Source of the DNA: JAKPUX01 sp964436305
GTDB lineage: Bacteria; Zhuqueibacterota; Zhuqueibacteria; Residuimicrobiales; Residuimicrobiaceae
DNA: 64,000 nt
NCBI GenBank assembly: GCA_964436305.1
Contig: CAYTCI010000008.1
Location: 21,396-85,395, forward strand
Direction: 5' to 3'
Shown here: piece by piece, positions 38,575 to 47,753 of the stretch
How positions within the stretch are numbered: position 1 is the first letter of the stretch
How the letters are laid out: every line of letters begins with the position of its first letter
The notes under the pieces: generated by a model
Database searches by the model: none
Told to the model about the DNA's origin: nothing
What the model saw: only the letters and a program-made list of their open reading frames with translations
Translations under genes and position numbers: made by a program

Positions 38575-40605
38575 CTATTCGGCGGCCTGGATCAGCCGGG
38601 CGATGGGCTCAACCACCACCAGTTCGGTCTGGCCGCGCGACTTTTTGGCCTGGCCGATCAAGCCCTGTTTGGCGGCGGCCCAGTCATGACCGAGCTTCCG
38701 CCCCTCCTGGATCGCTTCTGCGGCCTGCAATCCGGCCGAGGCAAGGTCGGCAAGATCCTGCGACAGGCTCGCCATCTCACGGATCGCCGGCGCCTTTTCC
38801 ATGATCTGCAGCAGCCGGGCGTGGTTCTCCTGCCAGACCGCCAGCTGATTCATTACGGCATCCCCTTCAGGGCCGGCCGGCGTAGCGAGAAACGCTGTGA
38901 CATGGCCCGCGAAAGCCCGGGCGGTCATCGATTCCGGCCGCGCGGCATCCACCACGCGCGTATAGGGCGACTGCTGCAAATAGGTCACGCCCTGGCTATG
39001 GCGCTCGTAAAGTTTCAGCGGCTCGACCACATCGGTGAGGGTTCGCAGGGCGCTGGTCTCCTGCTGATTGGTCAAGCGGCGCAGCATCATCTCATAATTC
39101 TTGATATGGGTCAGTCCAAGTTCCTCCATACCGGGCGAGATGACTTCCATGCGGCGGTACATGTCGTCGAGATCGCGCACCGAGGCGGGCGACCAGAAGC
39201 GCTCGGCGATGGCGGCAGTCCGCGGCCAGATGCGTGAATCGATGGTTTCGGGGGTGACCAGTTCAGCCCAGCTGGTGGCCTCGCCGCCGAGGATCCGCGC
39301 GGCCTCGGCCGGCGTCAGGGCGGAATCAGCCGGCACCGGATCATTGAGATAGTGATAGGAGGCCGGCTGGATCAGATCGATGTAATAGCCGTTGGAGAGA
39401 ATGCCCTGGTAGCCCTGACGGGCGGACTGGACGAGGAACTGTGGACCACGCCAGGACTGGATGACGATATCCCTGGGCATCTGCGGATGGAGGGCCTCAT
39501 CCCAGCCGACGAGCCGTTTGCCATGTTTGGTCAGGATCTTGAGCAGGCGGCCGTTGAAATAGGCCTGCAGCGAGTGGTTATCCTTGATACCGTTTTTCTT
39601 CATAAAGGCTTGAATGGCCGGATTGGCGTTCCACTGCTTGCCATTGTTCTCGTCGCCACCGATATGCAGATAGGGATCGGGAAAGAGCGCGGCCATCTCG
39701 CCGAGAAAGCGGTCGAGAAACTTGTAGGTGCTCTCCCTGGTGGGATCCATGGTGGGATCGAAGACGCCCCAGCGCCGCTCGATGGTGTAGGGGCCCGGAG
39801 CACTGGCCAGCTCGGGGTGGCTGACGAACCAGGCGGTGGTATGGCCGGGCATGTCGAACTCGGGATAGACGCGGATGCCGCGCTCATCGGCCCAGGCGAT
39901 GATCTCCCTGATTTGCGGCTGGGTGAAGTACAGGCCATCCGACCCGAGGCGGGTCAACTCCGGAAAGAGCTTGCTCTCGACGCGGAAGCCCTGGTCCTCC
40001 GAGAGGTGGAGATGGAGGACGTTCATCTTGACCGCGGCCATGCCGTCGAGATTGCGCTTGATCACCTCCATCGGCATCCAGTGGCGGCAGGGATCGATCA
40101 TCAGGCCGCGCCAGGGGAACCGGGGCTGGTCCTGGATGGAGAGGGCCGGAAAGTAGAACCCCTGTGTATCAGCCTGCAGCAGCTGCAGCAGGGTCTCGAG
40201 GCCGTGCAGCCCGCCGAGGTCGGTGACGCAGCGCAGTTCGATCCGCGCCGGTGTGATGGTCAGTTCGTAGGATTCGTCCTCACCGAGGACGACCTTGCCG
40301 GGCCGCTGGCAGGTGATCAGCAGCGCGGGATTGTCCACCCGGGTGGTGGCGGTAATGACATCCTGCGGCATGAAAAGACCGGTACGGCCGGAGAGGCGGC
40401 GGAGCATACGGGTCGCCGCGCTGTAGAGCCGGGGGTCGGCCTGGCCGGCGACCATCGTAGTGAATGCGGCCTCGAGGCGGAACTGGCCCTCCGCCAGCGT
40501 CATCTTTGCGGGCAGCGGCATCAGGTTGAGGGGTGCGGCAGCCGGGAGCAGGGCGGGCCAGGCCAGGAGCAGGCCGAGCAGACAGATCAGCAGGTTCTTT
40601 TTCAT
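38575..40605 (-). CDS. secreted GH20 beta-N-acetylhexosaminidase
   Basis: A 676-residue protein. Signal peptide about 1-23, then the GH20b alpha/beta domain (about 25-160), then the catalytic barrel starting 'PRFPWRGLMIDPCRHWMPME'. Substrate and catalytic landmarks: 'HLHLSEDQGFRVE' (about 198-210), 'EFDMPGHTTAW' (about 249-259) and 'HIGGDENNGKQW' with Asp318-Glu319, the pair used in substrate-assisted catalysis. A C-terminal helical domain (about 520-676) follows. It removes terminal GlcNAc/GalNAc. It heads a run with an MFS importer, a tandem SGNH hydrolase and GH38, implying stepwise breakdown of N-glycan-like or chitin-derived oligosaccharides. No T9SS tail, so it is probably periplasmic. 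Confidence 0.94.
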   Translation of the reverse strand: MKKNLLICLLGLLLAWPALLPAAAPLNLMPLPAKMTLAEGQFRLEAAFTTMVAGQADPRLYSAATRMLRRLSGRTGLFMPQDVITATTRVDNPALLITCQRPGKVVLGEDESYELTITPARIELRCVTDLGGLHGLETLLQLLQADTQGFYFPALSIQDQPRFPWRGLMIDPCRHWMPMEVIKRNLDGMAAVKMNVLHLHLSEDQGFRVESKLFPELTRLGSDGLYFTQPQIREIIAWADERGIRVYPEFDMPGHTTAWFVSHPELASAPGPYTIERRWGVFDPTMDPTRESTYKFLDRFLGEMAALFPDPYLHIGGDENNGKQWNANPAIQAFMKKNGIKDNHSLQAYFNGRLLKILTKHGKRLVGWDEALHPQMPRDIVIQSWRGPQFLVQSARQGYQGILSNGYYIDLIQPASYHYLNDPVPADSALTPAEAARILGGEATSWAELVTPETIDSRIWPRTAAIAERFWSPASVRDLDDMYRRMEVISPGMEELGLTHIKNYEMMLRRLTNQQETSALRTLTDVVEPLKLYERHSQGVTYLQQSPYTRVVDAARPESMTARAFAGHVTAFLATPAGPEGDAVMNQLAVWQENHARLLQIMEKAPAIREMASLSQDLADLASAGLQAAEAIQEGRKLGHDWAAAKQGLIGQAKKSRGQTELVVVEPIARLIQAAE

Positions 40606-40620
40606 GAATCTCCTCTCGGG

Positions 40621-41952
40621 TTATTTTTTAACCAGCATGCGATCATACAGCCAAAGGCCGGCCATGCAGATCACCCCCATGGCGGCGACCAGGCTCCACA
40701 GCAGCGGAGCGCGGGTGGCCACCCCCTGGCCGGCGGGATTCTTGATCAGGATTTCGAAGAGATAGCCGCCCAGCGGCGCACCGACGATCGTACCCAGGGC
40801 CATCGGCAAGTTGGCGTAGCCGAGGTAGAGCCCCTCCTGCCCTTTCGGGGCGATGGCGCCGATGTACTGGTAGATACGCGGCGAGGCGAACATTTCACCG
40901 ACCGCCATCGAGGCGATCGAGATGAGAATGAAGAGTCCGGCCAGCGGCATCGCAAAGGAGCCGATGGCCACCTGCTGCAAGGCGCCGCCGTTGGTCAGGC
41001 TTGGGATGATATTGAGCAACATACCCACCACCGTGACGCCGACGCCGGCCATGATCGATTTCAGCGGCGTCCAGTTTTTGGAAAAACGGGTCAGCAGCAG
41101 CTGGAAGCAGACGATCATCACCGGATTCATCAGGGTATAGAGTTCGACCGGCGCCTGTTTGTCGATAAAGCGCAGATAGAGCGGGATCAGATTGTAGATC
41201 TGGACGTAGATGAACCAGAAAAAGCTGATCACCACCAGAAAAAAGACGAAGCGCAGGTTGCCAAGGACGATGAACATCCCCTTGATGGCCTGGCCGGCGG
41301 TTTTCGGCTTTTGCAGCGTGGTCCCCGCGAGGGGCTGCTGATACTGCGGTTCACGGTAAATGAAAAGGACGATCAACAGGCCGACCAGGGCGAAGAGGGT
41401 GGCCACCCAGGTAAAGATGGCCGGGATGCCGAAATGGGTGCGCACGAAATAGGAGACCGTGCGGCCGAGCATCGAGCCGATGTTGATCACCATATAAAAA
41501 ATGGCAAAGCCGAAGGTGGAATTGCTCCCGGAAGTCTTTTGCACCGTGCCGGAGATGCAGGGTTTGACGATGCTGCCGCCGATGCCGATCAGCAGGATCC
41601 CCCCCACCACCGGGATGGTATAGTCGAGCACCGTGCGATCCATCCCGAGCAGAGCCGGCCAGAACTGCTGCAAGGTGCCCATGGTCAGATAGCCCAGGGC
41701 GATGAGGATAAAGGCGAGCACGAGGGATTTCTTGAAGCCGAAGCGATCGGCAAGGGTGCCGCTGAGGATCGGCAGGAAATAGATGAGCCCCCAGAGCAGG
41801 GTGCCGTTGAGAAAGGTGGCCTTGGTCGGGCCCATGCCGAGGGTTTCGTTGAGATAGATGACGACGAACGAGGCGACCGCGTAATAGGCAGCGCGTTCGA
41901 ACAGTTCGATGGTATTGGCGGTCCAGAAGGTCGCCGGGAATTTGCTTTTCAT
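40621..41952 (-). CDS. MFS transporter, POT/PTR-like
   Basis: A 443-residue inner-membrane protein with about 12 hydrophobic segments. 'ELFERAAYYAVASFVVIYL' in helix 1 and 'FGFAIFYMVINIGSMLGRTVSYFV' (about 147-170) match the ExxERxxYY and FYxxINxGS signatures of proton-dependent oligopeptide transporters. The surrounding glycan-degradation genes make sugar oligomers or glycopeptides plausible substrates as well; the substrate is unknown. It is 13-16 bases from its neighbours on both sides, so it is co-transcribed with the GH20 and SGNH genes. Confidence 0.85.
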   Translation of the reverse strand: MKSKFPATFWTANTIELFERAAYYAVASFVVIYLNETLGMGPTKATFLNGTLLWGLIYFLPILSGTLADRFGFKKSLVLAFILIALGYLTMGTLQQFWPALLGMDRTVLDYTIPVVGGILLIGIGGSIVKPCISGTVQKTSGSNSTFGFAIFYMVINIGSMLGRTVSYFVRTHFGIPAIFTWVATLFALVGLLIVLFIYREPQYQQPLAGTTLQKPKTAGQAIKGMFIVLGNLRFVFFLVVISFFWFIYVQIYNLIPLYLRFIDKQAPVELYTLMNPVMIVCFQLLLTRFSKNWTPLKSIMAGVGVTVVGMLLNIIPSLTNGGALQQVAIGSFAMPLAGLFILISIASMAVGEMFASPRIYQYIGAIAPKGQEGLYLGYANLPMALGTIVGAPLGGYLFEILIKNPAGQGVATRAPLLWSLVAAMGVICMAGLWLYDRMLVKK

Positions 41953-41964
41953 GGGGCTCCAGGG

Positions 41965-43353
41965 TTAGGGGATGACCTGCCAGTTCCTGAGGGTAGTCTC
42001 CACCAGCGGCTTCCAGAGGGCATAGCCGGCACCATTACAGTGCATGCCGTCATCGCTCAGCTCCCGGCGCAGCTTGCCGCTGCTGTCGGCCACCGCGGTG
42101 TAGAAATCGATAAAGTGATATCCTTCCTGTTCGCACAGCGTCTGGATCCAGCGGTTCAGTTCCTGGATTTGTGCGAGCGGGTGGGTCGCGAGGGCGGCCT
42201 CCTTGCCCGGCAGATAATCGTTGACCGGCATGATCGCGCCGACCGCGACCTTGATGCCTTGTTCTCTGGCCATGCGGCAGAGGCGGGCGATGTTGGCACG
42301 GCTCTCGTCCAGGTTCATGCGCTTGTCGGGCCAGAGGTCGTTGAGGCTGCCGCAAAAGAGGATCATGGCCATGGGCTTGAGCTGGGCGACATCCTGACGG
42401 TAGCGCAGCCAGAACTGGTGGGTGCTCTCGCCGCCGATGCCGCGGTTGAGCAGGGCCACACCCGGGAAATCCTGTGCCAGATTCCAGTTGTCGACCGAGG
42501 AGGAGCCGTAAAAGACGATGCGCTTCTCCCCCTGCCGCGGCGGACCCACCTCGGCATTGGTCTCCGCATAACGGGCGAGGGATTTGCTCAGGTTCTCCTG
42601 TTCGGCTTTCACGGCCGCCGTGATCAGCCGCATGCCTTCGGCGACTCGGAGGGCGGGAACACCGAAAGCGAGCAGGGCAGTCCGGGCCATCAGTGAATCC
42701 CCGGCGGGGAGCATATGGACGCCGTCATAGGTCAGCACGCCGCGGTCGCTCATCCCCGGTTTTTGCAGCGGCGCGAGCACCTGGCGGAAGGCTTCGTCGT
42801 GGTCGATGAGCAAGCACTTTTCCTTTTTGGCAATCTCGCGCAGGGTTTGGTTGTAGGGCGCCAGGGCCAGGTTCTCGGGCGACGCGAGATTCTCCTTGAT
42901 CACCGTGGCGGTGAAGAGGGCGACCCGGATGTTTTGCGCCCGGGTCCGCCGCACCATTTCTGTCACCTTGTCCCGGTAGATGGGCAGGGGCACCGCAGTG
43001 AGGTTCCAGCCGCGTTCCCTGGCGAGAAATCCGTGCCAGACATCGTTGACGCCGACGCTGATGGTCACCCACTGCGGATGGAGGTCGAGGACATCCCGCT
43101 GGAAGCGTTCCGCCATATCGGTCGATTTGTGGCCGCTGATGCCGGCGTTGACGAAGCAAATTTGCCGCTCGGGATAGAGTACGGCCAGGCTCTTGCGCAT
43201 CAGGGTGACATAGCCGGTGGGATTCTCGCCGAGCTCGGTGATGCTGTTGCCCAGGGTCACCACCGTATCCCCGTCACGCAGGAGGAGATCCTGGGCGAAA
43301 AGGCCGGTGGCGAGGCAAAGGAGTACAAATACGAAGGCGATTTTTTTAGGCAT
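41965..43353 (-). CDS. secreted tandem SGNH/GDSL-hydrolase protein
   Basis: A 462-residue protein with a signal peptide (about 1-20) and two SGNH domains in series. Domain 1 (about 25-235): 'VTLGNSITELG' (nucleophile Ser, GNS replacing GDS), 'NAGISGHKS', 'ISVGVNDVWHG' and 'TYDGVHMLPAGD' for the Asp-His pair. Domain 2 (about 270-455): 'IVFYGSSSVDNW', 'LNRGIGGEST', 'LFCGSLNDLWP' and 'DDGMHCNGAGYALW'. Both keep the Ser, Gly, Asn and His blocks, so both could be active esterases, most likely deacetylating sugars. It is placed between an importer gene and a GH38 gene in one run. Confidence 0.88.
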   Translation of the reverse strand: MPKKIAFVFVLLCLATGLFAQDLLLRDGDTVVTLGNSITELGENPTGYVTLMRKSLAVLYPERQICFVNAGISGHKSTDMAERFQRDVLDLHPQWVTISVGVNDVWHGFLARERGWNLTAVPLPIYRDKVTEMVRRTRAQNIRVALFTATVIKENLASPENLALAPYNQTLREIAKKEKCLLIDHDEAFRQVLAPLQKPGMSDRGVLTYDGVHMLPAGDSLMARTALLAFGVPALRVAEGMRLITAAVKAEQENLSKSLARYAETNAEVGPPRQGEKRIVFYGSSSVDNWNLAQDFPGVALLNRGIGGESTHQFWLRYRQDVAQLKPMAMILFCGSLNDLWPDKRMNLDESRANIARLCRMAREQGIKVAVGAIMPVNDYLPGKEAALATHPLAQIQELNRWIQTLCEQEGYHFIDFYTAVADSSGKLRRELSDDGMHCNGAGYALWKPLVETTLRNWQVIP

Positions 43354-43376
43354 GGCCGCTCCTCTTATGCTATGAA

Positions 43377-46300
43377 TTAATCCAGTTCCACCTTGAGCGT
43401 CGCAATCCGGTTGGGCGTCAGATGCAGATATACCCGGTTACCCTCGACCCGGAGCGGGGTTCCCTCCTCCTCCATAAAATTCGAGTAGCAGGCCTTTTTC
43501 ACCGTGCGTGGCAGGGTGATGACGGGATCGCAGGCGGTGCCGGCGTACTCGAAGAGGCGCAGGATCCAGGTCCGGTCCATGGCCGGGGTGGGAGTTGTCA
43601 GCGGCTCATGGCATTTGATCGAATGCAGGATTACGTTCGGCACATCGACGCTCACAAAGGAGTGACCGGCGGGCTCTTGCGCGGGTGCGGCTGCCAGAGA
43701 GCGCACGATCAGGGGGTAGTTGTATTCATAGCCCTGACGCATGCTGCCGGCCTCGCGCCAGCCGCCCTGATGCGGCAGCAGGGCGTACTCGATGCGGTGC
43801 TTGCCACGATCCGCCAGCGGATCGGGATAGACCGGCGCACGCAGCAGGGTCAGGCGCATGACGTTCTCCCTGATGTCGCCGCCGTACTTCGCCCGGTTGA
43901 GCAGGGTGACGCCATAACCTTTGCCCGGGTCGGAGAGATCGCACCATTTCTGCATGTTGACTTCGTGGCGGGCCTTCTCCCAATCGGTGCGGCGGGTCGT
44001 CGGCCGGCGGATGGTCCCGAAGGGGATCTCGAAGGTGGCGCTGCTGTCGTCGGCATTGACAGCAAAAGCGACCTTGAGGGCGACGTGCTCCTCCCACCAG
44101 TCGGCACACGTGACGAAATCGATTCGGTCAAGTCCGTCATAAAGGATGACATCCTGGGTGAAATAACTGTCGGGATTATCGGGCGTCGGGATATCCTTGA
44201 CGACACCGGGCTTGAGGAAATCCTGCTCGACGCGCAGGACCGTGCGCACCGGGCCATTCTCGATCAGCTTGATGCTGCGGCAGGCCGGGGCATAGCGCTC
44301 GCCAAGGGCGATTTCCCAGGCATCCCACTGCGTCGGGGTATCCTTGAACAGCTGGAGTTCGTTGCCCGGTCCGCGCAGAATTTCGCGCTGCTGTGTTTTG
44401 TCAAACAGCCGCTTGATGCTACCGCTGTGGGGATCCATCTCGAGGAGATAACGGCTGTTCTCGAGGCTATGATCGGATGCTTTCAGGGCGGTGGCGTAAG
44501 GCGCGCTGCTGCGCGGTTGCAGGGTATAGAGGGCATAGCCGGTGGCGGGCACCTCGCGGGCGATGAAGAGCAGCCGCTGCTGAAAGCGGTCCGACTTCGC
44601 CTGTTGCCCGGGGATCTCCTCCCCGGCGGCGACGATCTGCGAGGGGATCTCCTGGCCCCGGGAATCGAAAACCGCCAGCTTGTCCGCCGCGCCGGCAGGC
44701 AGCTCGACGCTCACGAGGTCGGTGCGCGGCCAGGCCAGCGGATTGTAGACCATCAAAGTGCGGCCGGCCGTTGAGGTGCTGCCCGGGGCGGCGAGGGCAT
44801 CGAGCGCGTGATCCAGGACCTTCTGGCCGATCTCGCGGCTGGCCGCGTAGAGCTCGGCGGCATCGCGATAGACGCCGTGGATGCTCGAGCCGGGCAGGAT
44901 ATCGTGGAACTGGTTGAAGAGGATGCCGCGCCAGCCGTCCAGGAGATCCCGGCGGGGATAGGGCTGACCTTGCAACGCCGCCAGCGCGGCGAGCTGCTCG
45001 GCCTCACCGAAAAGGATCTCGCACTCGCGGTTGTTTTTCTTGGTATTGGCCTGGGTGGTAGCGGTGCCGCGGTGGTACTCAAGGTAGAGCTCATTCTTCC
45101 AGACGGGCAGCCGGCTGAGGTCGTGGGTGCGCAGCCAGTCGATGTAGCCCTGACCGGTGCCATAAACCACAGTGGGGAAGATATCGAGCGTTTTGAAATA
45201 CTCGGCCTGATCGAGCATCTCGGGGGTCGGCCCGCCGCCGTGATCGCCGACGCCATAGAGGAGGAGCATCTTTTTCAGGCCGGTATTGGCATCGAACTGG
45301 CGCAGCCAGTCGACCAGCTGCCGGGCATCGGTCAGGCTGTTGGTATAGTCATAGGGGAAATAGGTGAGCAGACGGCTGCCGTCGGGTCCCTCCCACCAGA
45401 AGAGACGGTAGGGGAACATGTTGGTGTCGTTCCAGCCGATCTTCTGGGTGATGAAGGCCTGGATGCCGGCCTCACGGTAGAACTGGGGCATGTTCCAGTT
45501 ATAGCCGAACGAATCGGGATTCCAGCCGGTGGCGACCTCAGCCCCGAATTTCTTCTCGAAATAGGCCTTGCCATAGAGGAGCTGGCGCGCCCAGGATTCT
45601 CCCGAGATCAGATTGCAGTCGGGCTCGACCCACATCCCGCCGATGATCTCCCAGCGCTTGTCGGCGACGCGGGCTTTGATGCGGGCAAAGAGATCGGGGT
45701 AAAGATTCTCCATCCACCAGTAGAGGTGGGCCTGGCTCTGGGTGTAGGTGAAATCGGGCCGGGCATCCATCATGTCCAGGACCGAGGAGAAGGTATTGTG
45801 CGCCACCTGGATGGTCTCGGGATAGCGCCACAGCCAGGCGCAGTCGATGTGGGCATTGGCATCGAGGACCAGGGTGAACTCTTTGGCAAATTTCGCCACC
45901 GGCTGCAGGGCCTTGCGGGATTTTTCCAGCGAGGCATTGAAATCGGCGAAGCGGCCGGCCTCGAGGGCCCGGGTGTCGACCAGACCGGCGGCCTTGTCCA
46001 TCTGCCGGCGCAGGGCGGCGCGTTTGGAGGAGGGTGTGGTGCTGTGATCGATCCCCTCATCGCGGCGGGTGCGGCCGACCTGGAGGTAGGTGTCGCCGCT
46101 GAGCAGCTTCTGGCCGATGCGCAGGCTGAGAATATACTTCTCGATGGCCGCGGTATAGGCCGTCATCTCCGCATAATAGAGCCGGGCGGTGAGCAGCCGC
46201 ATCGGGCCGCCGGTATTGATCGCCTTGATTGCCAGGCTGAAGCGCTGGCCGGGGGTGACCTTCTCGCTCAGGGTGAAGCGGCCATTCCAGCTGAAGCGCC

Positions 46301-46649
46301 CCTTCGCCTGGCCATCGACATAGAACACCCCGGCGTCATCGACCTCGAGCGCAATCTCGAGCTTGCCTTTGGGCGGCTGGCCCATGATCAGGGCCGGCAC
46401 GGTATAGGTGGTGCGCATCCAGGCCGAATCGGCGGTCAGCCGCTGATCAAAGGCGATGGTCGGCCAGGCACTGTCGTCGCAGCCGGGCTGCATGCCGTCG
46501 GCGGTCACCCGCGGATTGAATTTCCAGTCTGCCAGGGAAAAGAGGGCGTGCTTTTCGAGTTGGGCGCAGAGCTGATCGACCGGGGATTGGGCCGATGCGG
46601 TGAGGGCGCAGAACATCAGGCCGAGCACGAGGCTGCGGAGCGGTTTCAT
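43377..46649 (-). CDS. secreted GH38 alpha-mannosidase
   Basis: A 1090-residue protein; the ATG at 46649 follows GGAGG and begins a signal peptide (about 1-21). After a jelly-roll-like N-terminal region (about 50-150), the catalytic domain contains 'LVLDANAHIDCAWLWRYPETIQ' (zinc-binding His-x-Asp), 'GGMWVEPDCNLISGESWARQLLYGKAYF' and 'GWNPDSFGYNWNMPQFYREAGIQAFITQKIGWND', where the Asp nucleophile lies. Then come 'GVGDHGGGPTPEM' (zinc-binding DHGGG-type) and a long beta-rich C-terminal half. GH38 enzymes are retaining zinc alpha-mannosidases acting on N-glycans or mannosyl-oligosaccharides. First gene of the minus-strand glycan run (GH38-SGNH-MFS-GH20). A cytosolic substrate is excluded by the signal peptide. 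Confidence 0.94.
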   Translation of the reverse strand: MKPLRSLVLGLMFCALTASAQSPVDQLCAQLEKHALFSLADWKFNPRVTADGMQPGCDDSAWPTIAFDQRLTADSAWMRTTYTVPALIMGQPPKGKLEIALEVDDAGVFYVDGQAKGRFSWNGRFTLSEKVTPGQRFSLAIKAINTGGPMRLLTARLYYAEMTAYTAAIEKYILSLRIGQKLLSGDTYLQVGRTRRDEGIDHSTTPSSKRAALRRQMDKAAGLVDTRALEAGRFADFNASLEKSRKALQPVAKFAKEFTLVLDANAHIDCAWLWRYPETIQVAHNTFSSVLDMMDARPDFTYTQSQAHLYWWMENLYPDLFARIKARVADKRWEIIGGMWVEPDCNLISGESWARQLLYGKAYFEKKFGAEVATGWNPDSFGYNWNMPQFYREAGIQAFITQKIGWNDTNMFPYRLFWWEGPDGSRLLTYFPYDYTNSLTDARQLVDWLRQFDANTGLKKMLLLYGVGDHGGGPTPEMLDQAEYFKTLDIFPTVVYGTGQGYIDWLRTHDLSRLPVWKNELYLEYHRGTATTQANTKKNNRECEILFGEAEQLAALAALQGQPYPRRDLLDGWRGILFNQFHDILPGSSIHGVYRDAAELYAASREIGQKVLDHALDALAAPGSTSTAGRTLMVYNPLAWPRTDLVSVELPAGAADKLAVFDSRGQEIPSQIVAAGEEIPGQQAKSDRFQQRLLFIAREVPATGYALYTLQPRSSAPYATALKASDHSLENSRYLLEMDPHSGSIKRLFDKTQQREILRGPGNELQLFKDTPTQWDAWEIALGERYAPACRSIKLIENGPVRTVLRVEQDFLKPGVVKDIPTPDNPDSYFTQDVILYDGLDRIDFVTCADWWEEHVALKVAFAVNADDSSATFEIPFGTIRRPTTRRTDWEKARHEVNMQKWCDLSDPGKGYGVTLLNRAKYGGDIRENVMRLTLLRAPVYPDPLADRGKHRIEYALLPHQGGWREAGSMRQGYEYNYPLIVRSLAAAPAQEPAGHSFVSVDVPNVILHSIKCHEPLTTPTPAMDRTWILRLFEYAGTACDPVITLPRTVKKACYSNFMEEEGTPLRVEGNRVYLHLTPNRIATLKVELD

Positions 46650-46857
46650 GGGATTCCTCCAGGGGGGATGGTATGCGGAATACTCAAGATGAAAGATAGG
46701 AAAAATTTGGCAAGGGGGCAAATCATTTATACGAGTTTCGGGGCCGACAGCGGTCTACACGCACCCGCCCGAGCCCCAACTCTCGTCCCGGCCTGAAATT
46801 CGCGGTGGCCGGGCCGGCACGAGCACACCCGGCTGTCGAATTCCCCAGAGGGAATCA
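46650..46857. other. intergenic region between hydrogenase operon end and GH38 gene
   Basis: These 208 bases follow the last gene of the hydrogenase/regulatory array and precede the GH38 gene on the same strand. Two GC-rich hairpins are possible on the minus strand: ATTCCC/GGGAAT just past 46857, and GCCGGG/CCCGGC around 46815. They may end the array. The region must also hold the GH38 promoter; no clear -35/-10 pair was found. Confidence 0.4.
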
Positions 46858-47337
46858 TCAGGTCCGCAGCTGATGCAGCACCAGACGCAGCTGGTCGAGG
46901 TGGCCCTCCTCCTCGGTGATGGTCTCCTGCACGACCTGCTGCTCGCGCGGGTCGACCTGCTGGATCAGCTGACGCAGCAGGGCGAGGGTGGCCTCTTCGG
47001 TCTGCATGGCGAACTCGACAGCCGTGAGATCGTCCAGGCTGGCCGCGGTATCGATCGCATCCTGTTCGTCGGTGAACATCTTGTGCTGCCATAGCTGCTC
47101 GATATAGGCTGCGTACTCTCCGGCATAGCTCTCCTCAGCCGGCGGCGCTTCGAGGGATTCGGCCAGGCGGGCGAAGCGTTCTTCGTGGGCATTTTCCTGC
47201 TGGGCGATGGCCGCTGCAGCGGTACTCAGGGCCGGGCTCTCGGCGCTCTGGGCGAGCGCGGCATAAAAGGCGGCGCCATTGTGCTCTTCGGTCACATTCA
47301 TGGCGATGATCTCATGGGCAAGAAAAAGATTGGCCAT
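46858..47337 (-). CDS. ferritin-like (rubrerythrin-type) diiron protein
   Basis: A 159-residue four-helix protein without rubredoxin domain. Candidate metal ligands are spread as in rubrerythrins: Glu in 'NVTEEHNGAAFY' (about 17), 'QQENAHEERF' (ExxH, about 47-50), 'VEFAMQTEEATLAL' (about 107) and 'TITEEEGHLDQL' (ExxH, about 140-144). Such proteins detoxify peroxide or store iron in anaerobes. AAAGGAG lies seven bases before the ATG. It is the last gene of the hydrogenase regulatory tail, fitting protection of oxygen-sensitive metal enzymes. Confidence 0.85.
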   Translation of the reverse strand: MANLFLAHEIIAMNVTEEHNGAAFYAALAQSAESPALSTAAAAIAQQENAHEERFARLAESLEAPPAEESYAGEYAAYIEQLWQHKMFTDEQDAIDTAASLDDLTAVEFAMQTEEATLALLRQLIQQVDPREQQVVQETITEEEGHLDQLRLVLHQLRT

Positions 47338-47373
47338 GCTCAGTTCTCCTTTAAGGGGGCTGCAGCCCGGGCC

Positions 47374-47715
47374 CTATTTTCCACGCAGGCCGAGGGCATA
47401 GAGTTTTCCCGCGGCATCGAACGCGGTGGCAGCGGTGGTGAGTACAAGGATCTCCTTTTCCCGCGCCTTGGCGAGGACGGCCTCGTCGGGTTCGAGACCA
47501 TCCGGCAGGATGACACCGGCCAGCGTCTTGAAAAAGCAGATGGCAATGACGTTCATATGGGTCTGGCTGGTGATCCAGAGTGAGCCCTTGACCGCCTTGG
47601 CCATCACATCGCTGAGCATGTCGGAGATACAGGCGGTGCTCACCTCAAGCGGTTGCCCGGGATTGCCGCTGAGTATCGTGCAATCCAGTTCCTTGATGAT
47701 CTGGCTGAGCTGCAT
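47374..47715 (-). CDS. DRTGG-domain protein
   Basis: A 113-residue protein with the DRTGG-domain pattern: 'LSQIIKELDCTILSG' at the start, 'VSTACISDMLSDVMAKAVKGSLWITSQTH' (about 25-53), 'GVILPDGLEPDEAVLAKAREKEILVLTT' (about 68-95) and an 'AAGKLYALGL' end. Small DRTGG proteins occur next to sensory [FeFe]-hydrogenase-like genes and kinases in hydrogen-metabolising anaerobes, as here. They are thought to bind a small ligand, possibly a nucleotide. The biochemical function is unknown. GGAAGAG precedes the ATG. Confidence 0.85.
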   Translation of the reverse strand: MQLSQIIKELDCTILSGNPGQPLEVSTACISDMLSDVMAKAVKGSLWITSQTHMNVIAICFFKTLAGVILPDGLEPDEAVLAKAREKEILVLTTAATAFDAAGKLYALGLRGK

Positions 47716-47753
47716 GGTTCTCTTCCTTCTGCAAGAGATCGTCGGGCAAACGC

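Noticed and set aside
39352..42696. Very long plus-strand open frame (over 1100 codons) opposite GH20, MFS and SGNH genes
   Set aside because: Its translation is low in hydrophobic segments, rich in His/Gln/Gly/Asp and has no domain. It mirrors high-GC third-position bias of the genuine minus-strand genes.
44808..46796. Plus-strand open frame of about 660 codons opposite the GH38 gene
   Set aside because: Antisense shadow; the composition is Gly/Ala/Ile-rich without motifs, while the opposite strand has complete GH38 signatures.
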